Source: Gryllus longicercus (Eukaryota > Arthropoda > Insecta > Orthoptera > Gryllidae). Taken from it: a stretch of DNA of 64,000 nt. The stretch is from NCBI GenBank assembly GCA_038098605.1, contig JAZDUA010000424.1, positions 124,001 through 188,000 of the forward strand. Reading direction: 5' to 3'. A model generated the notes under the pieces. It had not been told where the DNA came from, ran no database searches, and saw only the letters and a list, made by a program, of their open reading frames with translations. The translations under genes and the position numbers were made by a program. Positions 23,961-35,022 of this stretch are shown in pieces. The first letter of the stretch is position 1. Every line of letters starts with the position of its first letter.

Positions 23961-25338
23961 TGTATAGAAAGGAATACCGACAAAAGATCGATAAGTGGCT
24001 GATTTTTTAATTTCATTTTGATGCCTTTTTTAAAATGGCTTGAGGTTTGCTGTTTTGAAAATATCTGGAAATATTTTTGTGCATAAAGAGTATTGAAAAT
24101 ATGAATTAACTGGTGTACACGATTTTAATAAACAATCCAGAAATCATCTAAACCAGACGGAACCTGTACATAAGAACACGAAGGCATATCTAGAAGATTG
24201 AAATTATACTGCGAATATTCAAAACAATATTAACAAATTCATGATTCTGGGGGTCAAAAGACTTCAGGTGTGGTTCGAGGGAAACAGAACTTGCTGCACT
24301 CGCACACCACCCTTTTTATTTCGCGAAACTGTATACGATGGTTTCACGTTTCCAGAAGGAAGTCGTGTTCCTTACAGAAGGAAGGTTTCTTGAGCCCTCA
24401 TTTCGCTAATGCCAGAGGAGTTGGGAGGTTGGTTATTTTCACGACAGGACTATTATATCATATCTTTGGATCGCCTTTCAATACAAAATAGTTTCGGTTA
24501 CATAGGAGAAAACATTTGTGGTTATCAAATTTGTCAACAACGCTCGTTGCTTTTATTTACGTGTAATTCAACCAATGTTAGTATAGAAATGGGGAAATGT
24601 ATCCCTGGCTCAAGAAAACGTGCGTGTATAACAGCATTGAGCATCAACTAGTTTTCCCAATATGCGGTAGGAGCGCAACTCTCTGAAGCTGGTATCAGAA
24701 TCGCAAAGTCGCACTGGAGTCTTCCTGATCGGAAGAGATTATGTATTGAAATGCAATGTAATGTAATGCATTCGTAGCGCAGTGTTGCACGTTTAAAAAA
24801 CCACGAGCCGCGAGTGAATGTCTCATATTGAATGCCACAAACGTTTGAAACATTTAGGGAAGTCTAAAATGATTTTCCAATAAACATACTGTGACACACT
24901 GCGAATAGCAGAGTTATATGCTCATATACATATTTGGCATACCCCTGACAGTTAGGTCAAACCCGTATGCACAATGTTCTGCAAGTACATGAAATGTCTT
25001 GGACTGCATGAGAACGTGATCGGCTAAACTTCTACGTCACTACGTAAAAGGTTAAACGTGGCCTAAAATAGAATAGTCACACTTATAACTCCGTTGTTTG
25101 AAATTTCCTACTACACTTTCATTGAAAAATTAAGTGATCATTTTAGATCATTCTACATGCCCTACAGAAGTGAGTAATATTTATTTAGAGACACTTTTAT
25201 ATGAATTTTCTATATTACTATCGTTACTTCAAGATAATTTAATTTACAAAATGCGAAACCATTTTAAATTCTGAACCGAAACGGTTCATTAGGAGAAATA
25301 GTAGTATTTGATGAACCGAAAGTGAACGTCCTTCGCAC
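23961..25338. other. AT-rich non-coding stretch (probable intron)
   Basis: No exon or known repeat was recognised. Confidence 0.45.
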
Positions 25339-25492
25339 GTGCTGGGCAACTGGCCTGCAGGCTCTCCTGGATGTTGAAGAGCGCCTGAGCGAGCGCCCGC
25401 GGCGTGCAGAGATCAGCCGCCGACCAGCTGATGGCCCCCGCGCCGCCCCGGCCCGACGGCAACGCCACATCCTCCATGGCCCTGGCGAGGCA
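25339..25492 (-). CDS. Probable exon, unidentified protein (25.4 kb exon)
   Basis: On the minus strand an acceptor (GTTTTAG, AG at 25494-25493) opens a GC-rich frame reading CLARAMEDVALPSG, then ISWSAADLCTPRALAQALF and NIQESLQAS. The best donor is CAC|GTGCGA (GT at 25338-25337), the same hexamer as the 17.7 kb donor. It leaves phase 1, whereas the 21.4 kb acceptor enters phase 0. Either the donor differs or an intervening small exon exists. A Met within the exon could serve as a start, but the codons upstream of it are open and coding-like. The family was not recognised. Confidence 0.5.
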
Positions 25493-25689
25493 CTAAAACA
25501 AGCGAAACGTCAGCTTTTCAATACTCGTGCATCGCAACTAATACTTAGTTCACTGTTTATGGATTGGTAAGTGTGACTTCGCACTACGCATAGGTTAAAA
25601 TAGTATTTGGCAATACAAAACAACCGGTAGGTACCGCAAAGCGAAAGAAACATGGCATGAATCAATACGGCTGCCACCCCACATATAGT

Positions 25690-25728
25690 CAATGATCCGA
25701 AGAGTATAATATATTCTTCGGATCATTG
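25690..25728. repeat. Perfect 14-bp inverted repeat (hairpin)
   Basis: Arms CAATGATCCGAAGA (25690-25703) and TCTTCGGATCATTG (25715-25728) flank an 11-base AT-only loop that is itself nearly palindromic. Confidence 0.9.
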
Positions 25729-26169
25729 TCAATATGCGAGATTATTAAACGTGTGAGTGTCCGTGAATCCGTGCAAAATAAAATAAAGTACGTAATTCCT
25801 ATGCAAGTATCATTGACGAAGTCATTTCAAAATGCGAGATTCGGCTCTTACCGTTGCCTCTACTTCTACCGATGCCTCGTCAACATTTCGTTCGTACACC
25901 AAAGACTCTCTTTCTATACTAGTTACGTAAATAAGATTTCTACCCCCTTCCACCAATAACACTAATTAATTACTCGGCTCAGCGCGACTTCAACGAGATC
26001 GATCGGGGAATATCAATTTTGGTGAAATTCCTGCGTATGGTTTAGCCGACAGCTTTGTTCACCGACAGATGGAAACACTGACTGATTTGACAGACTGACA
26101 CAGCTGGTAACACATTAGCGTAGACTGTCTCACACTATTTCAGTTTTTTAATGTCTTTTGGTCTAATGA

Positions 26170-26370
26170 TCTCTGATCCGCATAGCAGAGATCGCTACAG
26201 CAATAGTGTCGTGGCTATCTCGGATCGAAAGATCACGGGTTCAAATCCATGGATGTATTTGCGATCGTCCATTCAACATCGTCATGAAGAAGGATTAATA
26301 ATTCCCTGCGCGAGCAGGAGGCCCTTGCCCTTAATGGGATGTGCAGTTGCCTAATAACAAATTGTCTTTG
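26170..26370 (+). mobile_element. tRNA-derived SINE, relative of the 10.3 kb element
   Basis: The head AGATCGCTACAGCAATAGTG, followed by TCTCGGATC.AAAGATCACGG and B-box GGGTTCAAATCC (26237-26248), parallels the 10.3 kb SINE head base for base with scattered changes. The 3' body differs, and no tail or target duplication is clear. Confidence 0.65.
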
Positions 26371-26399
26371 GTCTTGACACATGCTCTTGCCAGCCACTG

Positions 26400-28022
26400 T
26401 CTGTCGCCGCCTAAAGTACTTTAAAAAATTCTCAATCTCTCTATTTTAGTTTCCTAATAATAGGACAGAAGTATTACTTTAAGAATCTTATAGAAGATGG
26501 AAACTCGTCGTATATGAACATTTTCACTGAAAAATTTGGAGCAAATTTCCATTAATGAATTTCCGAAGCACCAAATTTTTCAGTGGAAATTTCCATATAT
26601 GATGTTCTACTGATCTTTTTGACAGCATATACACATTTTTGTGATCACATATTCTTTTCTCGAAGTGTTCTACTTCTTTTCGCCCTGTTCACTTTCAAGG
26701 CATCTTGCCTTTCGTTTCTTAAGAACTGATACTGTGGGTGAAGTATTCAAATAATTGTAGCTGTAACTGTGCCGTAAAATTGTTATTGTACCCCTGTCGA
26801 ACCATAACTGAACTGGCTATAGAGAAAATTTGTGAATAAGATTTTCGAGAGATGACCTATATGCTACTCACCCTTTGGGGTTGGAGTTGTATGACAAAAC
26901 AACTAAGATATCATTCACAAAATCTAGCAACTACTGCACAAACAGTTGCACAGTGCTTTGGTGCATTGGTGCTTTGGTTAATATGAAGTAATATTAAACA
27001 AAGAGGCTTAACCCGTTGGTAAGATAAGCTCTTGGGCATCAGGACAGGCAATTTTTTTTAAGAAACTCAAAAATAGCAAGTAATTCCTATCGTTAAAGTC
27101 CTTAAAATAGGAACAATACTAAAATGGCAATTTGAAGAAGACTGGACTCTACGAGGATGTAGAAACTCATATTGCATACTCTTCAAAAGTGGATAAAACT
27201 CAAGTACCAGTAAGGAATATATAGGACCAGTAGTTTCCTCGCTAATACAAATAAAAAGTATCAAACACAGATATTTATAATGAAATCTCATCTTAGAAAT
27301 GGTTCGCACAAACATTTTTACAAACATTAGGATGTAATAGATATTGCTTACCTTCACTGTTGAAGAATATTTAAATTCCGTCAACCTTCACTTTTGTCAT
27401 CATCAAAAAATATTTGATCGCTAGCGCCATAAATTCAAGTAATAAACTAGCGTACATCAAGTTCAAATTTCGAATATTCAGTAGTGGTAGCACAAAATTA
27501 CAACTTTTTACACGTTACACGGAAATATGTAATTTTCTCACACAATTTTCTTTATTGAATTGACAATTTCATTTTATTTCTTCAAATAATTTCACTGCAT
27601 ATCACTTCACTTGTAATTTTGAAAACTGAATTCATATCACATCAAAACCATTTTTAAGGACCGCTGATTACTGTGTATTTCATAAATTAAGCATTTACGT
27701 ATTATTAGGCAATTTATTTTTCTATCGAGCACATTTCTACTAATGAGCACTATTATTTTATAACGTACTCTTTGAAATCAGAATCCTAATTTATTTCAAT
27801 AAAAATATTTCTCGGCCTTCTGCAACTTCTACCATGAGGCCGAGGTGGAGCGATTCAAATCACGACCACGGAAGAATACGATAGGAGGGGCAACTCACTG
27901 TTGGAGAGTGCGGAATAGAGGATACGCCAAGTTCGTTTCCATGTGCGGCATTTATTTTAAGGCTAAATGTCCCGACACTAGTACAATTTGTAGCCACCAC
28001 GTGGCAGCACCAAAATAAGTAA
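26400..28022. other. AT-rich non-coding stretch
   Basis: No gene was recognised. A minor GC-richer patch at 27815-27990 contains GGCCGAGGTGG and GATTCAAATC, faintly SINE-like but too weak to call. Confidence 0.45.
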
Positions 28023-28842
28023 AATTTACTTTACCGATAACGTCTGAACCAATGGTTCGATTTTCGATCTGTAAACGGAATTTGACGCCGTTTTAAAATA
28101 GAATTTACGCTACGATGACCTTTTTCCAAAAATCTAGCAAAAACGCGAATTTGAAATTAGTTCTCAAACTTCCGAGAAAAAATTAAAAAATGTGGGCTTA
28201 TAGCGCGATGGCGACATGCTTCCTGAATCCAACGCCGTGACAATCATGCAAATTGGACGAATAGGAGCGTCGTAAAGAGAAATTTACGAAAACACCCCCC
28301 TCCCCCTTCCCCTTCTGCGCCGTTGCATCATCCACCCGACTGTTGTGGGCCCTCTGTCGGCGCGGCGGCACGGCCAGGCCAGGCGGCGTGCGGCCAGTCC
28401 CGACGGAGGAGGAGGGACTTGCGGGATTCGCAAGCCAGACAGTCGGTTTATGCGTTCGTCACTTTGCATCTCAATCTATTTTTCCACATATATCAAACTA
28501 GAGATGCTATACTACTATCTTTTTCACATAGTTCCGTCTTCCTTCGAATACCATCTTAAAATTGTTTGAGGCATTACTCAAAATATCGTGTCTGATTTGG
28601 AACTGGTTTTTAAAAAAATGAACTAATTGTGTAAGTATCAGCATTATTCCATCTCCCCACATCTTATTTTAGATACATTTTACTTCTAAGGTCATCTGTT
28701 ATCACTCCACCTTGCTCTAAGATCTTCCGTTGTCAAATACCGGAAAAAATGAGCGGAGTATACGCACGAGCTCTTTTATCCACTCGATTTTTGATCTCAA
28801 AATGACGTTTATCTGCTTTAAAGAGTTCATATGGTGAATCTC
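28023..28842 (+). repeat. Inverted ~820-bp repeat, left arm
   Basis: This is a near-identical reverse complement of 32681-33501. The 78-codon stretch at 28323-28559 is identical at the protein level to that at 33201-32965. Only scattered single-base and one-base-length differences were noticed. It contains a GC-rich block (28295-28420) within AT-rich DNA. No terminal inverted repeats or target duplications were found. It could be an unnamed transposon family inserted twice or a duplicated inverted segment. The open frames in it are probably not genes. Confidence 0.88.
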
Positions 28843-28912
28843 TTTTCCCAAGTAAAATAGCCGAAGCTAATTTTAAAAATGTTTTCGTACTTTCGGACAA
28901 ATTTTAAAAAAA

Positions 28913-29093
28913 TGCATGATGTTGGCTGTCCGGGTGACGTTGCGTCGAAGGCTGTGTTGCCGTCGTTTCGACCATCTTGTTGTGGTCTTCCTCAGGGCCT
29001 CATACCAGCCTTGAGGAAGACCACGACAAGATGGTCGAAACGTCGGCAACACAATCTTCGACGCGGCGTCACCCGGACAGCTAAGATCATGCA
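28913..29093. repeat. Head-to-head inverted repeat with hammerhead-like cores
   Basis: Arms of about 83 bp (28913-28995 and 29011-29093) are inverted copies with a ~15-base centre. Each arm, read inward to outward, contains GAGGAAGACCAC, AAGATGGTC and GAAACG. The minus-strand copy (28996-28959) has CTGAGGA then a GACC/GGTC stem then GAAAC, fitting the hammerhead CUGANGA...GAAA core. The plus copy (29009-29047) has an extra T (CTTGAGGA) but ends GAAACGTC. Such motifs are known in Penelope-like and other retroelements. The tail (29094-29130, GCCGCGGAAGCCTACGAC) looks like retroelement 3' sequence. Activity is unproven. Confidence 0.6.
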
Positions 29094-29139
29094 CATGACT
29101 GCCGCGGAAGCCTACGACTTCAAATTTAAAAAAGGTGGT

Positions 29140-29705
29140 AAAATAGCGGGCTGGCGAGCTGCATCCTAACTCCAGCGCATCGAAATAAGATAGAATGAAT
29201 CATGACTTATCCCAGTTTACTTGGTAAGTTATTTTGATATAAACTAAATATGTTATTTTTGTATAATTTTGAAAGGAATAAATAATTCCTGGTGAGTCGT
29301 TTCATACAGACTACGTAAATGAATAAAGGGTAATGATGCAATTGGATAACTCCTAGATGTTTGCTTGCATTTGAGCGTGTTTTCCCTTACATTTTCTTTG
29401 TTTTATAAAAAGTGGTTTTTCTAGAAAAAATGTATCTGTAGAAATTGCAGTATGCAAAACCAGTTAACGTGACTTTTTCGTGAGTGACATATCGGCCACA
29501 ATGATATAAGTAATATGGAACATTCAAACGAGTTTAAAAACGAAGGAAATCTTTTTCGGTGAGTATGATGTTAGGATATGCTTTACGCTAACGCTTACGC
29601 GACGTAATGTAATCTACACAACTTTTCAGAGGAGATAGAAAATGAGGTTTCTTTCAATGTGAATTGTTTTTGAATATCTTAAGAAAGAATATGCTTACAT
29701 CAACA
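29140..29705. other. AT-rich non-coding stretch
   Basis: No feature recognised. Confidence 0.5.
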
Positions 29706-29750
29706 ACATTTTATTTTATTTTATTTTATTTTATTATTTTTTTTTTGAGG
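29706..29750. repeat. (TTTTA)n run followed by a T run
   Basis: About six TTTTA units then a T-rich tract, directly at the left edge of the LINE relic. On the minus strand this would be an A-rich tract. Confidence 0.85.
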
Positions 29751-29756
29751 GATGAC

Positions 29757-30395
29757 TTTTGCCGATTGACAGAATCACACGGTATTCATGCAATTGTTGT
29801 TATTTGCACAATCTCGGCTGTCCCCTTTCTTTGATAATGGAGTAATTATAGTGCGTTGCAAATCTGTTGGTCACTCTTTTCTTTTCCAGATCACATTGCA
29901 TAATTGTGTTAGTTTCGCCAAGATTTCTTCCCCTGTATCTTTGAATAGTTTGATTGGAATATTATCTGCAGCCGGGGACTTCCCACTTATCAGTTGTTTT
30001 GTCGCCCAATTCATTTCTTCGATCTCAGGTTCTTATTCGTAATCATCTATATTTATCCACTACTCTATTTGTAAGTCCTTATCATATAACTTCTTCGTGT
30101 ATTCTTCCCATCTTTTCGTGATCTCTTCTTTTATTGTATTTATTTTGCCGTTCTCGTTCTTAACATTCGCCATTGTTGGTTTACGCTCCGTGGTCATATT
30201 TCGGATGACCTGGAAAATTTCTTAAGATCTCCATTTGTTGTTATGTTCTTCCACTTCTTCGCTTTTTTTTGAATAAACTTTTCTTTTTCTTGCTTAGATC
30301 TGGGCTGCAATCCCCGTAGAGTTTTCTAACTTTCGTCTGGTCATTTGCTTTCTTTGCAGAGAAATATGTTTGAAAAGAAAGAAATATAAAGACTC
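29757..30395 (-). pseudogene. LINE reverse-transcriptase fragment (possibly RTE-like)
   Basis: On the minus strand, broken frames contain typical LINE pol motifs in order. TIKEEITKRWEEYTKKLY lies near 30150-30085, EIEEMNWATKQLISGKSP near 30020-29970, and then IPIKLFKDTGEEILAKLTQL. LCNVIWKRKE, with a stop, and IITPLSKKGDSRDC, approaching the RT core, follow. Stops and frameshifts interrupt it, and the catalytic FADD box is absent. The motif wording resembles endonuclease-RT proteins of the RTE/BovB type, but clade assignment is tentative. It is bounded by TTTTA repeats on one side and (TAA)n on the other. Confidence 0.75.
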
Positions 30396-30403
30396 CGTTA
30401 TAC

Positions 30404-30439
<36 letters not shown>
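30404..30439. repeat. (TAA)n microsatellite
   Basis: About 12 uninterrupted TAA units next to the LINE relic. Confidence 0.95.
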
Positions 30440-32232
30440 GGCACGCGTTTGGAGTAAAAACCAAAGTATGTACACTATAGTATTGCTTATGTCTTACTAT
30501 ATAATACATCGAATCTTCACTTCGATGTCTGTGTTTCTATGATTTTGTGAATCTTCTTTATATTTCATGGAGAAAATCTTGAATTTTCTCTGAGTGTCTA
30601 ATTCAGCCTGTCGATTGTGAAAACTATTGAGGAGGTTGTTGCTCCGAATGCATCGGGCGGTTGGTCTTTCATCGCCACCTGCCGCAAAGGACTAGGGCAG
30701 GGATAGGGCACGAACGAGCCTGGACTCGCGTAAAGTGGCCGTGGGGGAGGGGGCCCGGGATTTACAAGTCCGATATGGCACTGGGACAGTGGTTCGCATA
30801 TAGACAACGTGGAGAATGCTCACACCAAGTTCACTGATCGGCTCGCTTACTCGGTGTTTTTCTCTGCTTTACACTTCCTGCTCCACGTCCACGTGTCTAC
30901 TGCGTCTGTTCATCCCCAAGCCACCTCATTCTTTTAGTTGGGAGCTGACTCGATTGCGAGGCTGAGGAATGCGCTCAATGTTCTTGGAAGCTGCCTTCCT
31001 CCCCCCCGCCTAATTTGCAACTACTAGCTGTCCCAAATATATTACGCCAAGTATCCATAGGCAAGAATGAAAACATCATACGAGAATAAGGAAAACAAAT
31101 AAGCAATAAGTGGATGTCATCAATGTGGAATTTTTTATCTTCACAATATGGCCTTTTCTTACCGGGAGTACTCAAGGCTGCCCCCCCCCCCGGCTTCAAA
31201 TCCTTCTTTTTAAATTGATGTCACAGTTTGAACAGATACTTCAGTATAGTTTACTACCCGAAAATTGCTGTTATGCAGCGTGTGTTGAAGAACGCCCGAA
31301 TTCTTTTCTTTGTCACATTTCTTAATAACGAGACGTATATTTTCCATAGCTTAACTGTGTATTGTTTGGCCTTTTCTACGAACAGAAGCCATACCGTTCC
31401 ACCAAAAGTCACAAACCAAATTAAAATTAATACGCTATACACTTGTGTTACGAACAAGAAGCAATCAATATGTCACTCATTGAGTTCATGTCTTCTCAGA
31501 ACAAGAAACATTCTATATCAGATGAAGTGATATTGAACCTCATACAACGTTGTCAAAGCAGATATATTTCCTCGACTGCTCGCGTAGGCGGAAAATTGCA
31601 AAACACGTCAATATGCTGAATACTTACACTGTAGGTCTTCGGCGAATTCTTTAGTTCAACCTCGTATGTACGACAGATGACAGTAATATTTAAATATGTG
31701 GTTTCGTGAAGTTTTGGAAACATATTTATTTGTGCAATGTAATTGAATTTCCCTCACTATTCAAGAGAGATTATTGTCAAATTGCCGCCTTGCGAAAGAT
31801 GAGGCGTCAAAAATCGTTACACTAGTGTGAACACTTTTCAGGTTTTCAATGTCAAAAGTAATTCGTTGAGACCGCAAAGTGTGAAAGTGGCTTTTAGATT
31901 GTACTATCTCAGGTACTAAAAACTTCTATTTATACAGGAGTATACTGCACTGTAATTCAAGTAGAAAATGGTCAATGAACTGCATCACTCTTCAGTGCAA
32001 GAAGTCGCAGGGACAACCACTCATTTTTCATAATTTACTGTTTTCATGTCACAAACATTATGTACAAACTTTTAGAATTACGTGGGTCAGTCACAAAAGC
32101 TTTGTGTTATCTCTTTTTATCTGCCTTTTAGTCTGTACAACAGAGATTCTGAAAGTATTGCATGTCTGTCCTAGCGACTCCGATCTCACAGTCACACCTT
32201 GATTTCGGTGCTTTTGAATAAATGTGAATAGA

Positions 32233-32235
<3 letters not shown>
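30440..32235. other. Unassigned stretch inside the inverted-repeat spacer
   Basis: No gene was recognised. A GC-richer patch at 30640-30960 and C runs at 31000-31010 and 31183-31190 may be transposon debris. Confidence 0.4.
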
Positions 32236-32274
<39 letters not shown>

Positions 32275-32292
32275 TAATAATATTAATAATAA
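32236..32292. repeat. (AAT)n microsatellite
   Basis: AAT units with two small interruptions near 32270-32285. Confidence 0.95.
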
Positions 32293-32680
32293 TAAACAAA
32301 AATTACACTGTAGATAACTGCGGCTACATGCATAAAAAGAACCAAGAAATTCAAAATTATAATTTACTTTTAGTTTACGGGATAAAACTTTCCCCAATGT
32401 TACCAGTAATTGCAGCTCGCGTCATGAAAATTCCAGTCTCCTCCTCATCGCTTCGCCTCTCCCTGAAGCAGTGCCGTGGGAGACGCCAGATTTGTGCAGG
32501 ACCTGCGGTCGCTTCCGATGACATACGAGGGTCTCTGTGTTATCGCCTTCCGCTTACGGTGTTAGGAGAGGTGTCATGCAGGAGCGGATCCAGCCGATTA
32601 TTTTTCGGAAGGTGTATATTTTTGTATACATATATTTATTTAAATAATAAATGTATTTGTTATTATATTTTATATTATTT

Positions 32681-33501
32681 AGATATTCACCAGATGAACT
32701 CTTTAAAGCAGATAAACGTCGTTTTGAGATCAAAAATCGAGTGGATAAAAGAGCTCGTGCATGTACTACGCTCATTCTTTCCGGTATTTGACAACGGAAG
32801 ATCTTAGAGCAAGGTGGAGTGATAACAGATGACCTTAGAAGTAAAATGAATCTAAAATAAGATGTGGGGAGATGGAATAATGCTGATACTTACACAATTA
32901 GTTCATTTTTTTAAAAACCAGTTCCAAATCAGACACGATATTTTGAGTAATGCCTCAAACAATTTTAAGATGGTATTCGAAGGAAGACGGAACTATGTGA
33001 AAAAGATAGTAGTATAGCATCTCTAGTTTGATATATGTGGAAAAATAGATTGAGATGCAAAGTGACGAACGCATAAACCGACTGTCTGGCTTGCGAATCC
33101 CGCAAGTCCCTCCTCCTCCGTCGGGACTGGCCGCACGCCGCCTGGCCTGGCCGTGCCGCCGCGCCGACAGAGGGCCCACAACAGTCGGGTGGATGATGCA
33201 ACGGCGCAGAAGGGGAAGGGGGAGGGGGGTGTTTTCGTAAATTTCTCTTTACGACGCTCCTATTAGTCCGATTTGCATGATTGTCACGGCGTTGGATTCA
33301 GGAAGCATGTCGCCATCGCGCTATAAGCCCACATTTTTTAATTTTTTCTCGGAAGTTTGAGAACTAATTTCAAATTCGCGTTTTTGCTAGATTTTTGGAA
33401 AAAGGTCATCGTAGCGTAAATTCTATTTTAAAAAGGCGTCAAATGCCGTTTACAGATTGAAAATCGGACCATTGGTTCAGACGTTATCAGTAAAGTAAAT
33501 T
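32681..33501 (-). repeat. Inverted ~820-bp repeat, right arm
   Basis: Reverse complement of 28023-28842. Similarity stops at GGTAAAT-type AT-rich DNA on the outer side (TAAAGTAAATT at 33491-33501) and at AGATATTCACC on the inner side. High identity suggests a recent duplication, recent insertions or gene conversion between the arms. Confidence 0.88.
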
Positions 33502-33997
33502 GCCCTGTGATAGTGCTGCGATCTATTGAATTTTCCTACAAGTATTTTTCGGTGCATTTAGCCTTAAGGTACTACATGCATAATTTCAAACGCACTTCAC
33601 CAATCAGGTAGCGGTAGGAGATTTTGATTGATTCTTCTATTCTTCAGAAACACATTATGTAAGATTTGCACTCACTATTTTATTTTTGTCACGTTAAGTG
33701 GCATTTGTTTACTTGTTACTTTTCTATTACAAGAATATATAAAAACTTTATTTTTTATATCGAAATTTTATTACTTTTTCGTTGAATTTAAACATTTTGT
33801 ATTCTTTATAGTATTTAAGCAGACTTTATGCGATAGGCAATAAAGTACCAAAAATTCACTCACATAAGTATCTCCAATTTTCTTCATTATGATGGTACTT
33901 GTTTCTTACATAAAAATAATTTTATTTGGTATATATTTTGAGAAGCTATTGAAGTTAAATTCGGCGATCTATATGTTCTGCTGGTGCCGGCTGTCAC

Positions 33998-34133
33998 CCC
34001 TCTCGTCGCGTCGCCGTCGCGCCACCAAAGCGCTGCCAACTGCTGGCTGCAAACGGCCAAGGTCAGCGGCCGCTCCACGCCTCCAGAGGTCCTCTTGCGT
34101 AGCCCTCTTCACACGCAGCGTCGGATCTTCTTC
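33998..34133 (-). CDS. Weak candidate exon, unidentified protein (34.1 kb)
   Basis: A GC-rich minus-strand island has a possible acceptor (CTGGGGAG, AG at 34135-34134) and donor (GGG|GTGACA, GT at 33997-33996). The frame reads EEDPTLRVKRATQEDLWRRG and continues open through SALVARRRRDERG. The acceptor's pyrimidine tract is poor. If real, it could be an upstream exon of the minus-strand gene. It could also be part of an LTR-like GC-rich repeat, and other frames are also open. Confidence 0.22.
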
Positions 34134-34219
34134 CTCCCCAGGCGGGCGTCATCCAATCTTCTTTTAAACTACACTCGTTCTATTTAGCCGTCGCGTTACT
34201 CATATACTTTATCACTTCT

Positions 34220-34445
34220 ATTTTGAGGCGCAATTGGCTACAATGTGTGATCTCGCCTAATATGTATAGGGGGCAATCTGAACAGTAACAGCTACATCAG
34301 GGAGGTTTTAGAGTCACAGGTACTGACCCTCCTGTAAGTAGTTCCGCATGCCATATTTCGGCAGGACGATATCCGACCGGCAGGACAATGTCCGACCGTG
34401 GCGAGGAATGTGCAAGGATTCTGCAAGGAACAACGGATACCACTG
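34220..34445 (+). pseudogene. Tc1-like transposase pseudogene, upstream part
   Basis: Degraded frames read SNSYIREVLESQVLTLL, then RQDDIRP. A tandem duplication of CAGGACRATRTCCGACCG (34362-34399) follows, then VARNVQGFCKEQRIPL at 34399-34444. These are the middle-to-second-Asp part of a Tc1-family DDE transposase. The reading continues at 35023 once the intervening solo LTR is skipped. The N-terminal HTH half was not found upstream. Confidence 0.8.
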
Positions 34446-35022
34446 TGTAACGTCGTAAGTAGGGATCTACGACACAAGGAAAACAGACACGAGTGAGTAT
34501 ATACAAGTTTGTTTACAAGATGTACATGTATACAAAACCTCACTCTTAAGGCGGTTTGCTATAGCTACCACTGCAGCTCCCCTCTACATGCGCCGTGCTT
34601 AGACGCCTGCAACAGGCCGGCTAGGACGCCTCGCAAATTGGCACCTGGTGTGCCCCTGCAGTTCGACTATCTGCCTGACAGTGTTCGAGGAACGTCGCCT
34701 GGTCCGAAAACATCGAACAACCATGTGCCATCGGCACTCCGCACCAGCCTGGGCGGACACAGTTTTGTGGACTCGCCGCGAGGGAACCAGAGTTGTTACC
34801 CCCCCCCCCCCGCGCCATCGCGACGCGACGTTATATAGGCGCGAGTCACATGACCTCCCACGTCATTTCCCCCCCACACGCTGGATAGAGACATTCTCTG
34901 GTGTTGTCTTTGCACGCGGCCCTGTGCCTTCTGGAAATTTCAGCCTTTTGTTCAGGCGGCTATTTTTAGAACCCTGAACCTTACGCTTCAGCGCTGAGCT
35001 GCTGCATAGCCGTGACGCTACA
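34446..35022 (+). mobile_element. Solo LTR, 577 bp, inserted in a Tc1-like transposase
   Basis: It starts TGTAACGTCG and ends GTGACGCTACA (TG...CA). It is flanked by ACTG at 34442-34445 and 35023-35026, a 4-bp target duplication. If the LTR and one ACTG are ignored, the codons of the transposase motif RIPLLPWP are contiguous. This independently confirms both borders. A TATATA lies at 34833-34838 after a C run (34799-34811). The orientation on the plus strand is inferred from that TATA box. No internal retroelement sequence is left. Confidence 0.92.

Noticed and set aside
28323..28559. 78-codon frame conserved in both inverted arms
   Set aside because: Its identity follows from near-identical DNA arms. 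Overlapping frames on both strands are equally conserved, so protein-level selection is not shown.
28873..29169. Overlapping frames on both strands
   Set aside because: They arise from the inverted repeat with hammerhead-like motifs and contain no domain.
32328..32807. 159-codon plus-strand frame
   Set aside because: It runs from plain spacer DNA into the right inverted-repeat arm and shows no domain.
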